Assembly: GCF_014284275.1 (NCBI RefSeq)
Contig: NZ_JACOFU010000002.1
Location: 604,623 to 668,622 of the forward strand
Source: Affinundibacterium amnicola
GTDB taxonomy: Bacteria > Pseudomonadota > Gammaproteobacteria > Burkholderiales > Burkholderiaceae_D
DNA: 64,000 nt
Reading direction: 5' to 3'
Below the pieces are notes generated by a model that worked only from the letters and a program-made list of their open reading frames with translations, was not told the DNA's origin and made no database searches. The position numbers were made by a program, and so were the translations under genes. Every line of letters begins with the position of its first letter. The stretch's first letter is position 1. Of the stretch, positions 9,946 through 19,094 are shown piece by piece.

Positions 9946-10724
9946 AATGGTGATTGTAACGCGAGTAAGAGCTTTTCGTCGCCTGAAGCAGTCAGACGAA
10001 TGTGTTTAAATCCTAATTCGCTTGCGACCTCAGCGATACGAAAATGAGGCACAAACAAATGTTGTTGTTGCATTTTGGCGACTGCATCTGGCTGATCGAG
10101 CTGAGCGCACCAATTTAATAAGGTTTTTAGCACCGCCGAACTGGTGATCACCCAATCGCAGCTTGCATTCAAATAAGCCTGTAAATCTTGTCTTTTCGAC
10201 GCATCAAATGTTGGCGTCACACGTCGATAAGCGGTAATCGCTTGCACTTCAATCTGTGCATCACGTAAAGCATCGGCCAAAAAATCTCGCCCAGAATCAG
10301 CCCGCACTAACAACACTTTCTTCGATTTCAATGCTGGCAAATCCAGTTCTGTTAATAAGGTTTCAGAATCCGTTCTCTCTGTATTACTTGGACTAAAAAT
10401 ACGCACATGCTGATCATCGATGCCATAGTTAAGCAATGCTTGGCGACTAGCCGCACCGACAACAGCAATCGCGACTTCGGCCGGCCACTGCCATGCGGAA
10501 GCTAAGCGCTGAAACCACGCATCAACCGCATTGGGACTAACGAACACCACCAAAGCAAAACTCGCCAAATCACGCAAAGCTTGGTCGAGCGCTGCATTCT
10601 CTGAGATCGGTTCAATCTCAAACAATGGAAAAACAATCGTGGATCGCCCGGCCTTCTCTAACAGCGCTTGCAAGTGCTGGGCTTGATGCGGTGGACGCGT
10701 AATGATGACCGCCGGAGCTTGCAT
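9942..10724 (-). CDS. hemD: Uroporphyrinogen-III synthase
   Basis: About 260 aa, HEM4 family: starts APAVIITRPPHQAQ and has the two-domain fold with FVSPNAVDAW, VVGAASRQAL and DWVITSSAVLKTLL, as is usual for HemD. It closes hydroxymethylbilane into uroporphyrinogen III with inversion of ring D. I prefer the ATG at 10724 (MQAPAV), 36 bases after hemC; a GTG at 10751 would add nine residues. It follows hemC and overlaps hemX by 4 bases. Confidence 0.92.
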   Translation of the reverse strand: MQAPAVIITRPPHQAQHLQALLEKAGRSTIVFPLFEIEPISENAALDQALRDLASFALVVFVSPNAVDAWFQRLASAWQWPAEVAIAVVGAASRQALLNYGIDDQHVRIFSPSNTERTDSETLLTELDLPALKSKKVLLVRADSGRDFLADALRDAQIEVQAITAYRRVTPTFDASKRQDLQAYLNASCDWVITSSAVLKTLLNWCAQLDQPDAVAKMQQQHLFVPHFRIAEVASELGFKHIRLTASGDEKLLLALQSPL

Positions 10725-10760
10725 CGCTATCTCTATTTGTGTGAAATTCACCTGTGCAGC

Positions 10761-11705
10761 TCAGGCCTGCTCAGTTTCTCGGCAAACCGCCAAAATCGCA
10801 TCCGCATTTTGCGCACGCAGACTAGCAACTACTTGCATTCCCAAAGCTTCGAAGTGTTCCGCGTTGCCACGCACTTCTGCTTTACAAGACTGACTGCCAT
10901 CCGGTGTCGCTACCATCGCACGTAAATGCATTTCACCATTTTCAATTTGCGCAAATGCTGCCAATGGAATCTGACAACTGCCCCCAAAAGCTTTCGACAC
11001 GGTACGCTCTGCCGAAACCGCCTGAAAACTAGGCAGATCATTCAGCGGCGCTAAAGCATGAAGCAGATCTTGACGCGTCGATAAAATTTCAATCGCCATC
11101 GCACCTTGCCCGGCTGCTGGCAAACTTTCGACAGGTTCCAAAAATGCTTTAATACGTTCTGGTAAGCCAAGACGTTTCAAACCCGCTGCAGCCAAAATAA
11201 TCGCGGCATATTCACCTTCATCAAGCTTGCGCAAACGGGTATCCAAATTGCCGCGTAAAGGCTTGATCACCAAGTGCGGAAAACGCGCAGAAATTAGGGC
11301 TTGGCGACGCAAGCTACTAGTCCCAACAATAGCACCATCGGGCAGCTCTGATAAAGACGCAAATTGATTAGAAACAAAAGCATCACGCGGATCTTCACGT
11401 TCCAAAATCGCCGCCAAGGCAAAGCCCTCAGGCAACTCCATAGGTACGTCTTTGAGCGAATGTACCGCCAAATCGGCACGAGCTTCTTCCATCGCCACTT
11501 CTAACTCTTTAACAAACAAACCTTTACCACCGACCTTCGACAAAGCTCGGTCCAAAATCTGATCACCACGTGTGGTCATCCCCAAAATCTGCACATCGCA
11601 AGCGGGATACAATGCACGCAAACGATCACGGACATTTTCAGCCTGCCACATAGCAAGACGGCTTTCGCGCGAAGCGATGATGAGTTTGGTCGGTGCAGAG
11701 TTCAC
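10761..11705 (-). CDS. hemC: Porphobilinogen deaminase (hydroxymethylbilane synthase)
   Basis: 314 aa, full length. Recognised by [14 protein letters not shown] at the N-terminus, [26 protein letters not shown], and the GGSCQIPLA loop whose Cys carries the dipyrromethane cofactor. It joins four porphobilinogen units into hydroxymethylbilane in the cytoplasm. First gene of the reverse-strand hemCDXY operon, so the promoter should lie in the 11.7-12.0 kb gap, next to a dispersed repeat. Confidence 0.97.
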   Translation of the reverse strand: MNSAPTKLIIASRESRLAMWQAENVRDRLRALYPACDVQILGMTTRGDQILDRALSKVGGKGLFVKELEVAMEEARADLAVHSLKDVPMELPEGFALAAILEREDPRDAFVSNQFASLSELPDGAIVGTSSLRRQALISARFPHLVIKPLRGNLDTRLRKLDEGEYAAIILAAAGLKRLGLPERIKAFLEPVESLPAAGQGAMAIEILSTRQDLLHALAPLNDLPSFQAVSAERTVSKAFGGSCQIPLAAFAQIENGEMHLRAMVATPDGSQSCKAEVRGNAEHFEALGMQVVASLRAQNADAILAVCRETEQA

Positions 11706-11727
11706 TTCAAAAGCTTTCTATTCTATT

Positions 11728-11835
11728 TAGGACTGACGCAAAATTGCGCTAGCTAGGCGCTTTGCCAAAGACAGTACAAGTGTACGGCGAGGCAACAGTA
11801 ACGACGCTAGCGTCTATTTTTCGTAAGCTCTCCTA
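11728..11835. repeat. Dispersed palindromic repeat, copy 1
   Basis: About 108 bp bounded by imperfect inverted ends (TAGGACTGACGCAAAA at the left, TTTTTCGTAAGC..TCCTA at the right). It has an inner inverted pair (GCGCTAGC and GACGCTAGCG) and a central small hairpin at 11772-11787. A related copy lies at about 23025-23104. It begins 22 bases upstream of the hemC start, so it probably sits in the hemC leader or promoter. No coding capacity. Confidence 0.75.
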
Positions 11836-12017
11836 TTATTCAAAAAGACAAGACACCATTCGTGGCATCACTAATCTAAGCGCGCGATTTTACCATGAGC
11901 AGATAGACAAATCTTGACAAAAAACAGTGAGAAACGGCATTATGCCTGCATGAAATGCACATTCATTATCAATCGTGGCTATTGGCGGAGCACCTTTAAA
12001 AAGGGTGGCACCCGATT

Positions 12018-12046
12018 TCGACTACAGCAAACACAGAATCTATAAT
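12018..12046 (+). promoter_or_regulatory. Predicted sigma70 promoter of trpS
   Basis: TCGACT (4 of 6 matches to TTGACA), a 17-base spacer, then a perfect TATAAT at 12041-12046. Transcription would start near 12053, leaving a leader of about 70 bases before the trpS ATG. Confidence 0.5.
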
Positions 12047-12121
12047 GCCGCCCTTCTGAATAAGCGCGGCATTTTTATTTCCACATAAAGATTTCCCTTT
12101 CCAACATTTTTCGGATCACTC

Positions 12122-13192
12122 ATGAGCGAGCAAGCAGCAAATTCCACAGAAGCCAAGGCAGAAACACCAGCTTCGCACCAACCATCCGCCAACAAGCAGC
12201 ATTTAATCTTGACCGGTGACCGTCCAACCGGCCCGCTGCATCTTGGTCACTATGTCGGTAGTCTGCGCAACCGCGTCACCTATCAGGATCAATATCAGCA
12301 ATACATCATGATCGCCGATGCCCAAGCTTTGACTGATAACATGGATGATCCGGCCAAAGTGCACAACAATGTGATCGAAGTTGCATTAGATTATTTGGCG
12401 GTTGGTATCGACCCGAGTAAATCAACGATTTTTATTCAATCGCAAATCCCTGAGTTGACCGAACTGACCTTTTACTACATGAATCTGGTCACCATTTCGC
12501 GTCTGGAGCGCAATCCGACGATCAAACAAGAAATCATCTTGCGTAATTTTGAACGCGATATTCCGGCGGGCTTCTTCACCTATCCAGTCAGCCAAGCGGC
12601 AGATATCACTGCTTTCAAGGCGACCTTGGTACCCGTTGGCGAAGATCAGATTCCGATGATCGAACAAACCAATGAAATCGTGCGTCGCTTCAACCGTTTA
12701 GCGAAAAAAGATATTTTGGTCGAATGCGAAGCACTGGTTCCAGAAATTGGTCGCTTGCCTGGCATTGATGGTAAAGCCAAGATGAGTAAGTCCTTAGGGA
12801 ATGTCATCAACCTAGGCGCAAGCGAAGCCGATATCAAACTGGCGGTGCGCAACGTCTACACCGATCCTTTGCATCTAAAGGTTGAAGATCCGGGCCATTT
12901 GGAAGGCAATGTTGCCTTCACTTATCTCGATGCTTTTGATACCGATAAAGATGCACTGCAAGCGATGAAAGATCATTATGTACGCGGTGGTCTTGGTGAC
13001 AGCAAAGTTAAAGCACGCCTCGAAGGCGTACTTCAAGACATGTTGCGTCCGATTCGTGAACGTCGTCAGGAGTACGAAAAAGATCGCGGCCATGTCTTGC
13101 AATTACTCAAAGAAGGCACCTATCGCGCTCGTGAAGTGGCAGCAAGAACCAATGATGAAGTCAAAGCCGCGATTGGTTTGAAACATTTTTAA
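12122..13192 (+). CDS. trpS: Tryptophanyl-tRNA synthetase
   Basis: 356 aa class I synthetase that charges tRNA-Trp. The HIGH-type motif is [12 protein letters not shown] and the KMSKS motif is [10 protein letters not shown]; both are intact. The first 26 residues are a Ser/Ala/Glu-rich extension ahead of the usual start at [11 protein letters not shown]; the ATG at 12122 is the only nearby start and is kept. Single gene with its own predicted promoter. A palindromic repeat lies directly after the stop. Confidence 0.96.
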   Translation: MSEQAANSTEAKAETPASHQPSANKQHLILTGDRPTGPLHLGHYVGSLRNRVTYQDQYQQYIMIADAQALTDNMDDPAKVHNNVIEVALDYLAVGIDPSKSTIFIQSQIPELTELTFYYMNLVTISRLERNPTIKQEIILRNFERDIPAGFFTYPVSQAADITAFKATLVPVGEDQIPMIEQTNEIVRRFNRLAKKDILVECEALVPEIGRLPGIDGKAKMSKSLGNVINLGASEADIKLAVRNVYTDPLHLKVEDPGHLEGNVAFTYLDAFDTDKDALQAMKDHYVRGGLGDSKVKARLEGVLQDMLRPIRERRQEYEKDRGHVLQLLKEGTYRAREVAARTNDEVKAAIGLKHF

Positions 13193-13210
13193 CTTCACAT
13201 AAAGGGGCAA

Positions 13211-13350
13211 GGAACTTTCACCGCAGAGGCGCAGAACACGCAAAGTAAAACGTCATGAGATTCTGTTGAAGATACACCGAAACTCACAAAAAAACTCTGC
13301 GCTCTCTGCGCTCTCTGCGCCTCTGCGGTTAAACTTTGTCGTTTTACTTT
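13211..13350. repeat. CTCTGCG-type intergenic palindrome
   Basis: A long imperfect inverted repeat between trpS and the next gene. Exact arms: 15 bases at 13221-13235 (CCGCAGAGGCGCAGA) against 13314-13328, and 11 bases at 13242-13252 (AAAGTAAAACG) against 13340-13350. The right side also carries a tandem 10-base unit (GCTCTCTGCG). Similar CGCAGAG/CTCTGCG palindromes are known as dispersed intergenic repeats in many bacterial genomes. Confidence 0.8.
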
Positions 13351-13366
13351 CCTCCATAAAAAAATC

Positions 13367-14581
13367 ATGCCACTCAGCCTGACCGCCGCCAGAAACATTC
13401 ATCTAGCCGCCCAAGGCTTATTACAGCCCCCCAAACAACGTGCAGATAAAGACACGGTGCTCAAGTCTATTCAGAATATGGGTGTGCTGCAGATCGACAC
13501 GATCAGCGTGGTCGCGCGGAGTCCTTATCTGGTGCTGTGGAGCCGTCTGGGTGACTATCAAGCAGAGTGGCTAGAACAACATTTGGAAGAAGGAAAACTT
13601 TTCGAATATTGGTCACATGAAGCTTGTTTTCTGCCGATAGAAAGCTTCGGCCGTTATCGGCATCAAATGCTCAACCCAGAGTCGATGGGATGGAAATTCA
13701 ATCAAACTTGGCTACGCGAAAACGCCAGCCAAGTGAAACAAATTCTCAAGCACATTAAAGAATTCGGCGCATGTCGCTCTGCTGATTTTGAGCGCACCGA
13801 TGGTAAATCTGGCGGCTGGTGGGAATGGAAACCAGAAAAACGCTCGCTAGAAGTCTTATTCACGACTGGCAAAGTCATGGTGGCACGCCGTCAAAAATTT
13901 CATCGTGTCTATGATTTAACTGAACGCGTTCATCCAACATGGAATGACAAACGTGATCTTGGCAATTTCTTAGATGACCAACGCATGCAGGTACTGGATG
14001 CAGTTAAGGCTTTGGGCATTTGCAAAGCTAGTTGGATTGCCGACTATTTCCGTATGAAGAAATTAGCGCATCCTATTCATGCTGAAAACTTGTTTGAACA
14101 TGGCTTATTACAAAAAATCACGGTTGAAGGGTGGGATGAACCTGCTTATTTTCATCCAGAACATCAAGACCTCATTAACCAAGCGCTTGCTGGTCAATTA
14201 CGTGCCACCCACACTTGCCTGTTATCGCCATTCGACCCTGTCGTATGGGATAGAAAACGTGCTTTAGAATTATTCGATTTTGAATATCGACTTGAGTGCT
14301 ACACCCCCGAAGCAAAACGCCAGTATGGCTACTTCACTTTGCCGATTTTACGGCGCGGCAAATTAATCGGGCGCGTCGATGCAAAAGCGCACAGAAAAGA
14401 AGGTGTCATGGAAATAAAAGCACTGCATCTTGAACACGGCGTTTCTTTTAGCGATGCAATGGCGAAAGATTTAGCGAAAACCCTACAAGCATTTGCGCAC
14501 TGGCATAAAACACCGCAAGTCCAAATTCAACGCTGCGACAATCAGGATTTGAAATCAGCACTGCAAGTTATTTTAGAATAG
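13367..14581 (+). CDS. YcaQ/AlkX-type DNA glycosylase (winged-helix, DUF1006)
   Basis: 404 aa, matching the length of E. coli YcaQ (COG3214). The catalytic QxD motif of the AlkX branch is visible as Q42-I43-D44 in GVLQIDTISVVARSPY. A later HTCLLSPFDPVVWDRKRALELF block and the winged-helix repeats fit the family. YcaQ removes alkylated bases and unhooks interstrand crosslinks. The ATG at 13367 lies directly after the CTCTGCG palindrome; a terminator follows at 14638. Family call firm, substrate inferred. Confidence 0.88.
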   Translation: MPLSLTAARNIHLAAQGLLQPPKQRADKDTVLKSIQNMGVLQIDTISVVARSPYLVLWSRLGDYQAEWLEQHLEEGKLFEYWSHEACFLPIESFGRYRHQMLNPESMGWKFNQTWLRENASQVKQILKHIKEFGACRSADFERTDGKSGGWWEWKPEKRSLEVLFTTGKVMVARRQKFHRVYDLTERVHPTWNDKRDLGNFLDDQRMQVLDAVKALGICKASWIADYFRMKKLAHPIHAENLFEHGLLQKITVEGWDEPAYFHPEHQDLINQALAGQLRATHTCLLSPFDPVVWDRKRALELFDFEYRLECYTPEAKRQYGYFTLPILRRGKLIGRVDAKAHRKEGVMEIKALHLEHGVSFSDAMAKDLAKTLQAFAHWHKTPQVQIQRCDNQDLKSALQVILE

Positions 14582-14637
14582 CGCGGTCACGACTTTCCTA
14601 GAGTAATCAATAAGCATCGAAGTAAAATTAAGCAAAT

Positions 14638-14673
14638 CGCCCTGATCATATCAAAATCGGGGCGTCTTTTTTT
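14638..14673 (+). terminator. Rho-independent terminator after the ycaQ-like gene
   Basis: Stem CGCCCTGAT / ATCGGGGCG (one G-U pair), 9-base loop, then TCTTTTTTT. It sits 57 bases after the stop codon and just before the 3' end of convergent ispH. Confidence 0.8.
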
Positions 14674-14676
14674 ACC

Positions 14677-15627
14677 CTAAACCTTCACTGCCTGGCTTAA
14701 TCCCTTAGGTAAAGGGAAAGTGACATGCTCTTCCTCGCCTTCTAAAGCACGCACACTTTTCACACCGAACACTTTGAGTTGATCAATCACCTGATTGACC
14801 AGAATTTCAGGTGCTGAGGCCCCCGCAGTCACGCCCACACGCACACAATTTTCCAGCCAATGTGGATCAATGTCCTCAGCTTTATCAACCATGTAAGCGG
14901 TAGTTCCCATTTTCTCTGCAACTTCACGCAGACGATTGGAGTTAGAACTGTTTTTACTACCTACCACGATCACCAAATCAACTTGCGGTGCCATAAATTT
15001 GACTGCAGCTTGCCGATTGGTGGTTGCATAACAAATATCCCCCTTCTTCGGTTCGGCAATCAGAGGGAATTTTGCTTTCAGCGCCGCGATAATATCCGCG
15101 GTATCGTCCACTGACAAGGTTGTCTGTGATACGTAGGCAAGTAAAGCGGGATCAGTTACCTTGAGATTCGCAACATCTTCCACCGTCTCTACCAAGTACA
15201 TGCCACCTTCACTCTGCCCCATCGTCCCTTCTACTTCTGGATGCCCTTGATGACCGATCATGATAATTTCACGGCCCTCTTTGCGCATCTTCGATACTTC
15301 TATATGCACCTTTGTGACCAATGGACAAGTCGCATCAAATATTTTCAAACCCCGCTTTTCGGCATCTTCCCGGATCGCTTGCGATACACCATGCGCCGAG
15401 AAAATTAAGGTATTTCCAGCAGGAACATCGTCTAATTCTTCAATGAAAATTGCGCCTTTTTGACGCAGATCATTCACCACATAGGCGTTGTGTACGATCT
15501 CATGTCGCACATAAATCGGCGCACCAAACTGCGCTAAAGCGAGTTCCACAATATCGATAGCACGATCAACACCAGCACAAAAACCGCGCGGTTGCGCCAA
15601 TAAAATTTCTTGATTAAATTCACTCAT
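14677..15627 (-). CDS. ispH: 4-hydroxy-3-methylbut-2-enyl diphosphate reductase (IspH/LytB)
   Basis: About 316 aa. The three conserved Fe-S Cys motifs are present: [24 protein letters not shown] and [11 protein letters not shown], as well as SAHGVS. It makes IPP and DMAPP in the last step of the MEP isoprenoid pathway. I use the ATG at 15627; a GTG at 15639 overlapping the fkpB stop (GTGA) would add four residues and couple the two genes. fkpB-ispH pairing is common in proteobacteria. Confidence 0.97.
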   Translation of the reverse strand: MSEFNQEILLAQPRGFCAGVDRAIDIVELALAQFGAPIYVRHEIVHNAYVVNDLRQKGAIFIEELDDVPAGNTLIFSAHGVSQAIREDAEKRGLKIFDATCPLVTKVHIEVSKMRKEGREIIMIGHQGHPEVEGTMGQSEGGMYLVETVEDVANLKVTDPALLAYVSQTTLSVDDTADIIAALKAKFPLIAEPKKGDICYATTNRQAAVKFMAPQVDLVIVVGSKNSSNSNRLREVAEKMGTTAYMVDKAEDIDPHWLENCVRVGVTAGASAPEILVNQVIDQLKVFGVKSVRALEGEEEHVTFPLPKGLSQAVKV

Positions 15628-15635
15628 GGCTTGAC

Positions 15636-16091
15636 TCACAAAATGCCGATAATTTTAGTTTCGAACAGCACGCGTTGTCCTGCTAGCGGATGATTAAAAT
15701 CAAATAAAGCCGACTCTTCATCTAACTCCTGAATAACTCCTGCGAACTTACCACCTGATGGCGCTGAGAAATCAATCAAATCACCAACTTTAAATTCCTC
15801 ACCAAAAGCCGAATTCTCACGCAGCGTTTTGAGAGAAACGCGCTGAATCAAATCAGGATTACGCAAGCCAAATGCCTGCTCAGGAGCCAACTCCTGAGTC
15901 GTGTGAGATCCTTCTTCCAATCCCAATAATGCATCTTCGAGACTCGGTGCTAATTGCCCCTGTCCTAACAGCAAAGTTGCCGGACTTTCGTGAAAAGTCG
16001 AAATAATATCTTCGCCATCCAATGTGGCAAGACGGTAGTGCAAAGTCAAATATGCACCATTGTTAACGACAAGTATAGACTTTTCAGACAT
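15636..16091 (-). CDS. fkpB: FKBP-type peptidyl-prolyl cis-trans isomerase (SlpA/FkpB-like)
   Basis: 151 aa, SlyD/FkpB group: [19 protein letters not shown], a [19 protein letters not shown] block and an inserted flap domain ([18 protein letters not shown]). Cytoplasmic prolyl isomerase and chaperone. It lacks the His-rich metal tail of SlyD, which fits FkpB. It lies immediately upstream of ispH on the reverse strand and is divergent from radC. Confidence 0.9.
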   Translation of the reverse strand: MSEKSILVVNNGAYLTLHYRLATLDGEDIISTFHESPATLLLGQGQLAPSLEDALLGLEEGSHTTQELAPEQAFGLRNPDLIQRVSLKTLRENSAFGEEFKVGDLIDFSAPSGGKFAGVIQELDEESALFDFNHPLAGQRVLFETKIIGIL

Positions 16092-16212
16092 AATATATTT
16101 TCAACTTAACTCAGACTTAGTTTTAATCGAATGCATTTCAATGCAAAGCGCTATTGTAAGGCAGTCCCGATGGAAATGCTTTGCCCGCAACCAAGGAAAG
16201 GTGAGAAATACG

Positions 16213-16887
16213 ATGGGAATCAATCACTGGCCAGAAGAACAACGTCCACGCGAACGACTAATCAGACACGGTGCCCCTGCTTTATCGGATGCTGAATTGC
16301 TCTCAGTTTTTTTACGTGTAGGTGTCAAAGGAAAAAGTGCGGTCGATCTTGGTCGAGATATGCTCACTCAATTTGGTTCTTTGCGTGCTTTGTTTGGCGC
16401 CAATCTTAGTGAATTTGCGAAAGTACACGGCTTAGGAAGCGCTAAATATGCACAGTTACAAGCGGTTTTGGAACTGGCAAAACGCTCAATTTCGGAAGAG
16501 TTACAAACCAACTCCTCTCTGTCTTCTCCACAAGCGGTAAAGCAATATCTGCAGCTGCAAATCGGCAACAAGCAATATGAATCTTTTACGGTTTTGTTCT
16601 TAGACGTTAAAAACCGTCTGCTCACCGCGCAAGAACTATCCAGAGGAAGTTTAAGTCACGCCAGCGTTTATCCACGCGAAGTCGTCAAAAGTGCACTGGC
16701 ACACAATGCTGCTAGCATTATCCTCGCCCACAATCATCCATCAGGTTCAGCAGAGCCAAGTCAAGCAGATTTAAGTCTGACACAAACGCTGAAATCTGCC
16801 TTATCGCTGGTTGATATCCGTGTACTAGATCATTTTATTGTTGCCAGTAACACGGTGTACTCATTTGCGGAAAATGGTCAAATTTGA
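16213..16887 (+). CDS. radC: RadC family JAB/MPN-domain protein
   Basis: 224 aa from the ATG at 16213, which has an AAGGAAAGG ribosome site; the frame is open further upstream but without a good start. The N-terminal helix-hairpin-helix region (LFGANLSEFAKVHGLGSAKYAQL) is followed by the JAMM/MPN metal motif HNHPSGSAEPSQAD. RadC was once linked to DNA repair, but its true activity is not settled. Monocistronic, ending before the rpmB promoter. Confidence 0.93.
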   Translation: MGINHWPEEQRPRERLIRHGAPALSDAELLSVFLRVGVKGKSAVDLGRDMLTQFGSLRALFGANLSEFAKVHGLGSAKYAQLQAVLELAKRSISEELQTNSSLSSPQAVKQYLQLQIGNKQYESFTVLFLDVKNRLLTAQELSRGSLSHASVYPREVVKSALAHNAASIILAHNHPSGSAEPSQADLSLTQTLKSALSLVDIRVLDHFIVASNTVYSFAENGQI

Positions 16888-16959
16888 GTTCTTCATAGGT
16901 AGAAATCAAATTGTTAAATCTATTAAATCATAAAAGACACAATTGTTTTTCACAAGTCG

Positions 16960-16988
16960 TTGATATTTCGAAGTTTTTTGGCTATACT
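16960..16988 (+). promoter_or_regulatory. Predicted sigma70 promoter of rpmB-rpmG
   Basis: TTGATA at 16960-16965, a 17-base spacer, and TATACT at 16983-16988. The start of transcription would be about 33 bases before the rpmB ATG. Confidence 0.7.
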
Positions 16989-17028
16989 CTCATTTTTTCC
17001 AATTTCGGAAATCATTAAGGAGCTAAAC

Positions 17029-17265
17029 ATGGCGCGTGTATGCCAAGTTACTGGGAAGGGGCCAATGGTTGGCAACAACGTTTCCCATGCGAACAACAAA
17101 ACTAAACGTCGCTTTTTGCCTAACCTGCAAAATCGTCGCTTTTTCGTAGAATCAGAAAATCGCTGGGTTTCCCTGCGTTTGTCTAACGCAGGTTTGCGTG
17201 TAGTTGACAAAATCGGTATCGATGCCGTTTTGGTTGACATGCGTGCTCGCGGCGAAAAAGTTTAA
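17029..17265 (+). CDS. rpmB: 50S ribosomal protein L28
   Basis: 78 aa beginning [24 protein letters not shown], the standard L28 start, preceded by a strong AAGGAG ribosome site. The longer frame from 16960 has no support. It is followed 26 bases later by rpmG, the usual rpmBG pair. It has no zinc-binding CxxC pairs. Confidence 0.98.
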   Translation: MARVCQVTGKGPMVGNNVSHANNKTKRRFLPNLQNRRFFVESENRWVSLRLSNAGLRVVDKIGIDAVLVDMRARGEKV

Positions 17266-17291
17266 GCAGAAACTATTTTTAGGAAAATATC

Positions 17292-17459
17292 ATGGCTAAA
17301 TCTGGTCGCGACAAAATCAAATTAGAATCGACTGCTGGTACAGGTCACTTCTACACGACATCAAAAAACAAACGTACGATGCCTGAAAAAATGGAGATCA
17401 TGAAGTTTGATCCAAAGGCACGTAAGCACGTTATCTACAAAGAAACAAAAATCAAGTAA
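17292..17459 (+). CDS. rpmG: 50S ribosomal protein L33
   Basis: 55 aa, ATG at 17292 with an AGGAAAA ribosome site; sequence [20 protein letters not shown] and the basic [20 protein letters not shown] core identify L33. Lacks the Cys pairs of the zinc form. Second gene of the rpmBG operon, followed by a strong terminator. Confidence 0.97.
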   Translation: MAKSGRDKIKLESTAGTGHFYTTSKNKRTMPEKMEIMKFDPKARKHVIYKETKIK

Positions 17460-17492
17460 TCTTTACGCGATTTTCGCTTCAGTAGAATGTCT

Positions 17493-17522
17493 AAAAAACC
17501 TGCAAATTTGCAGGTTTTTTTT
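17493..17522 (+). terminator. Rho-independent terminator of rpmB-rpmG
   Basis: Perfect palindrome AAAAAACCTGCAAA / TTTGCAGGTTTTTT followed by more T, 34 bases after the rpmG stop. Confidence 0.92.
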
Positions 17523-17732
17523 CGCCATTCAATTTGATGTTTTAAGAGTAGCTCTAAAAATTCAAAGTACCAGGTAAGGCTAAGTGCAAGAAAAAATTTA
17601 GCCCACTGCATTTATTCGATATGTAAGGGATACAATTTTTCTCATAACGATGCATCTAGACGAAGTTTAGTTTTCTAGAGATGCACTTAACTTGATTCAA
17701 ACAAAAAATTAGCACTAGCAAAATCTAGACGT
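17523..17732. other. Gene-free gap between rpmG and the desaturase gene
   Basis: AT-rich stretch between two convergent terminators. I see no gene, conserved motif or strong structure in it. Confidence 0.6.
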
Positions 17733-17760
17733 AAAAAATGGCGCCGCAGCGCCATTTTTC
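17733..17760 (-). terminator. Rho-independent terminator of the desaturase gene
   Basis: AAAATGGCGC / GCGCCATTTT with a CGCA loop. Read on the reverse strand it runs into TTTTTTAC. It sits 15 bases past the desaturase stop. Confidence 0.85.
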
Positions 17761-17774
17761 TAACCATCAAATAC

Positions 17775-18977
17775 TTAAGCGTAGCTTCTTAAACGCAGTG
17801 AGAACTCTTGCAAAGTCTTAATTCCAGACGCTTCTGCACGCTGACACCAGTCTTGCAATTGCGCGACTAATTGTTCACGCGTTGCACTTGATCGTTCCCA
17901 AATCGCATTCAATTCCACCCGCATATCGTGCATCGTTTTTAACGCAGCGCTATGTGCAAATAACTCCACTAATTGCTGTTGCTGTGGCGCTTCTAACTTT
18001 GCTGGTTCACGTTGCAAACTCTTCTTCGCGGCTTTTAAAAAACTCTTTTCTAACTTCGCATTCTCACGTAATTGCTGTAATTCTGCGCGCCAAGTTTTTT
18101 TAAGCGACTTGGCATATTTCGCCATCACATCATAGCGATTCGCGATGACCGCTTGTAAAGTTTCTACATCCACAACCATCTTTGGCGCTTCAAATTTTGG
18201 CTGAGGTGCTACTTTTTTGACTTTCGCCAAACCTATGATTTCCAAAGTGCGGATATAGCCCCAACCGATATCGAATTCATACCATTTCGACGACAACTTT
18301 GCTGATGTACCAAACGTGTGGTGATTATTGTGTAGCTCTTCGCCACCAATCAAAATACCCCAAGGCACAATATTCGTCGCGGCATCTGCACACTCATAAT
18401 TACGATACCCCCAGTAGTGTCCGATACCATTGATAATGCCAGCGGCAGTCACAGGAATCCACATCATCTGTACCGCCCACACGGTAATGCCAATTACGCC
18501 GAACAACATAAAATTGATCACTAACATCAAGGCCACACCTTGCCAGCTAAAACGCGTGTACACATTGCGCTCCATCCAGTCATCTGGTGTACCGTGACCA
18601 TATTTACTAATGGTCTCTAAATTCTTAGACTCAATACGATATAACTCCGCACCTTCCAACAACACTTTTTTAATACCACGCGTTACCGGACTATGCGGAT
18701 CTTCTTCCGTCTCGCATTTAGCGTGATGCTTACGATGTACCGCCGCCCATTCTTTCGTCACTTGGCCAGTCGTTAACCACAACCAAAAGCGGAAAAAGTG
18801 ACTAGGAATCGCATGCAATTCCAATGCGCGATGCGCTTGGCAACGATGTAAAAAAATCGTCACACTGGCAATCGTGATATGGGTGACCACCATTGTAAAA
18901 ATGAATACTTGCCAAGCCGTGGCACGTGTAAAACCGTTACTCAAAAAATCTACGGTTAAATCAATAAAATTACTCAA
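17775..18977 (-). CDS. Membrane fatty-acid (acyl-CoA delta-9 type) desaturase
   Basis: 400 aa. The three His boxes of the stearoyl-CoA desaturase family are intact: HRCQAH (44-49), HRKHH (81-85) and HNNHH (216-220), with membrane helices around 22-42 and 145-180. It should put a cis double bond into membrane acyl chains using a di-iron centre. The last 140 residues (about 260-400) are helical, Lys/Glu/Gln-rich and outside the catalytic domain; a similar tail is known in some proteobacterial members but has no assigned role. The stop is followed by a clear terminator. Confidence 0.92.
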   Translation of the reverse strand: MSNFIDLTVDFLSNGFTRATAWQVFIFTMVVTHITIASVTIFLHRCQAHRALELHAIPSHFFRFWLWLTTGQVTKEWAAVHRKHHAKCETEEDPHSPVTRGIKKVLLEGAELYRIESKNLETISKYGHGTPDDWMERNVYTRFSWQGVALMLVINFMLFGVIGITVWAVQMMWIPVTAAGIINGIGHYWGYRNYECADAATNIVPWGILIGGEELHNNHHTFGTSAKLSSKWYEFDIGWGYIRTLEIIGLAKVKKVAPQPKFEAPKMVVDVETLQAVIANRYDVMAKYAKSLKKTWRAELQQLRENAKLEKSFLKAAKKSLQREPAKLEAPQQQQLVELFAHSAALKTMHDMRVELNAIWERSSATREQLVAQLQDWCQRAEASGIKTLQEFSLRLRSYA

Positions 18978-19094
18978 GATATAACAACTCCTAATGCGCT
19001 ATGCAGTCAAACCAATTCAGACATCGACTCTAACTAAGAATTTATGACTGAGAAAAATTTCTTAAAACCATCAATATTCTACGCTGATTCAAGC

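Larger units (their letters stand above)
11706..12121. other. Divergent regulatory gap between hemC and trpS
   Basis: 416 bases without a gene. It contains the dispersed repeat (11728-11835), presumably the hemC promoter on the reverse strand, and the trpS promoter at 12018-12046. A small inverted repeat at 12045-12073 followed by T residues looks like a terminator but overlaps the trpS -10 box. Confidence 0.6.

Noticed and set aside
12045..12073. Hairpin ATGCCGC / GCGGCAT with T residues, looking like an attenuator in front of trpS
   Set aside because: Its left arm overlaps the TATAAT box, and transcription would start inside it, so the full stem is not in the RNA. No T-box motif was seen either.
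16060..16212. Extended N-terminus for radC
   Set aside because: The frame is open, but the ATG at 16213 has a clear ribosome site and fits the family start; the upstream part overlaps fkpB and its promoter.
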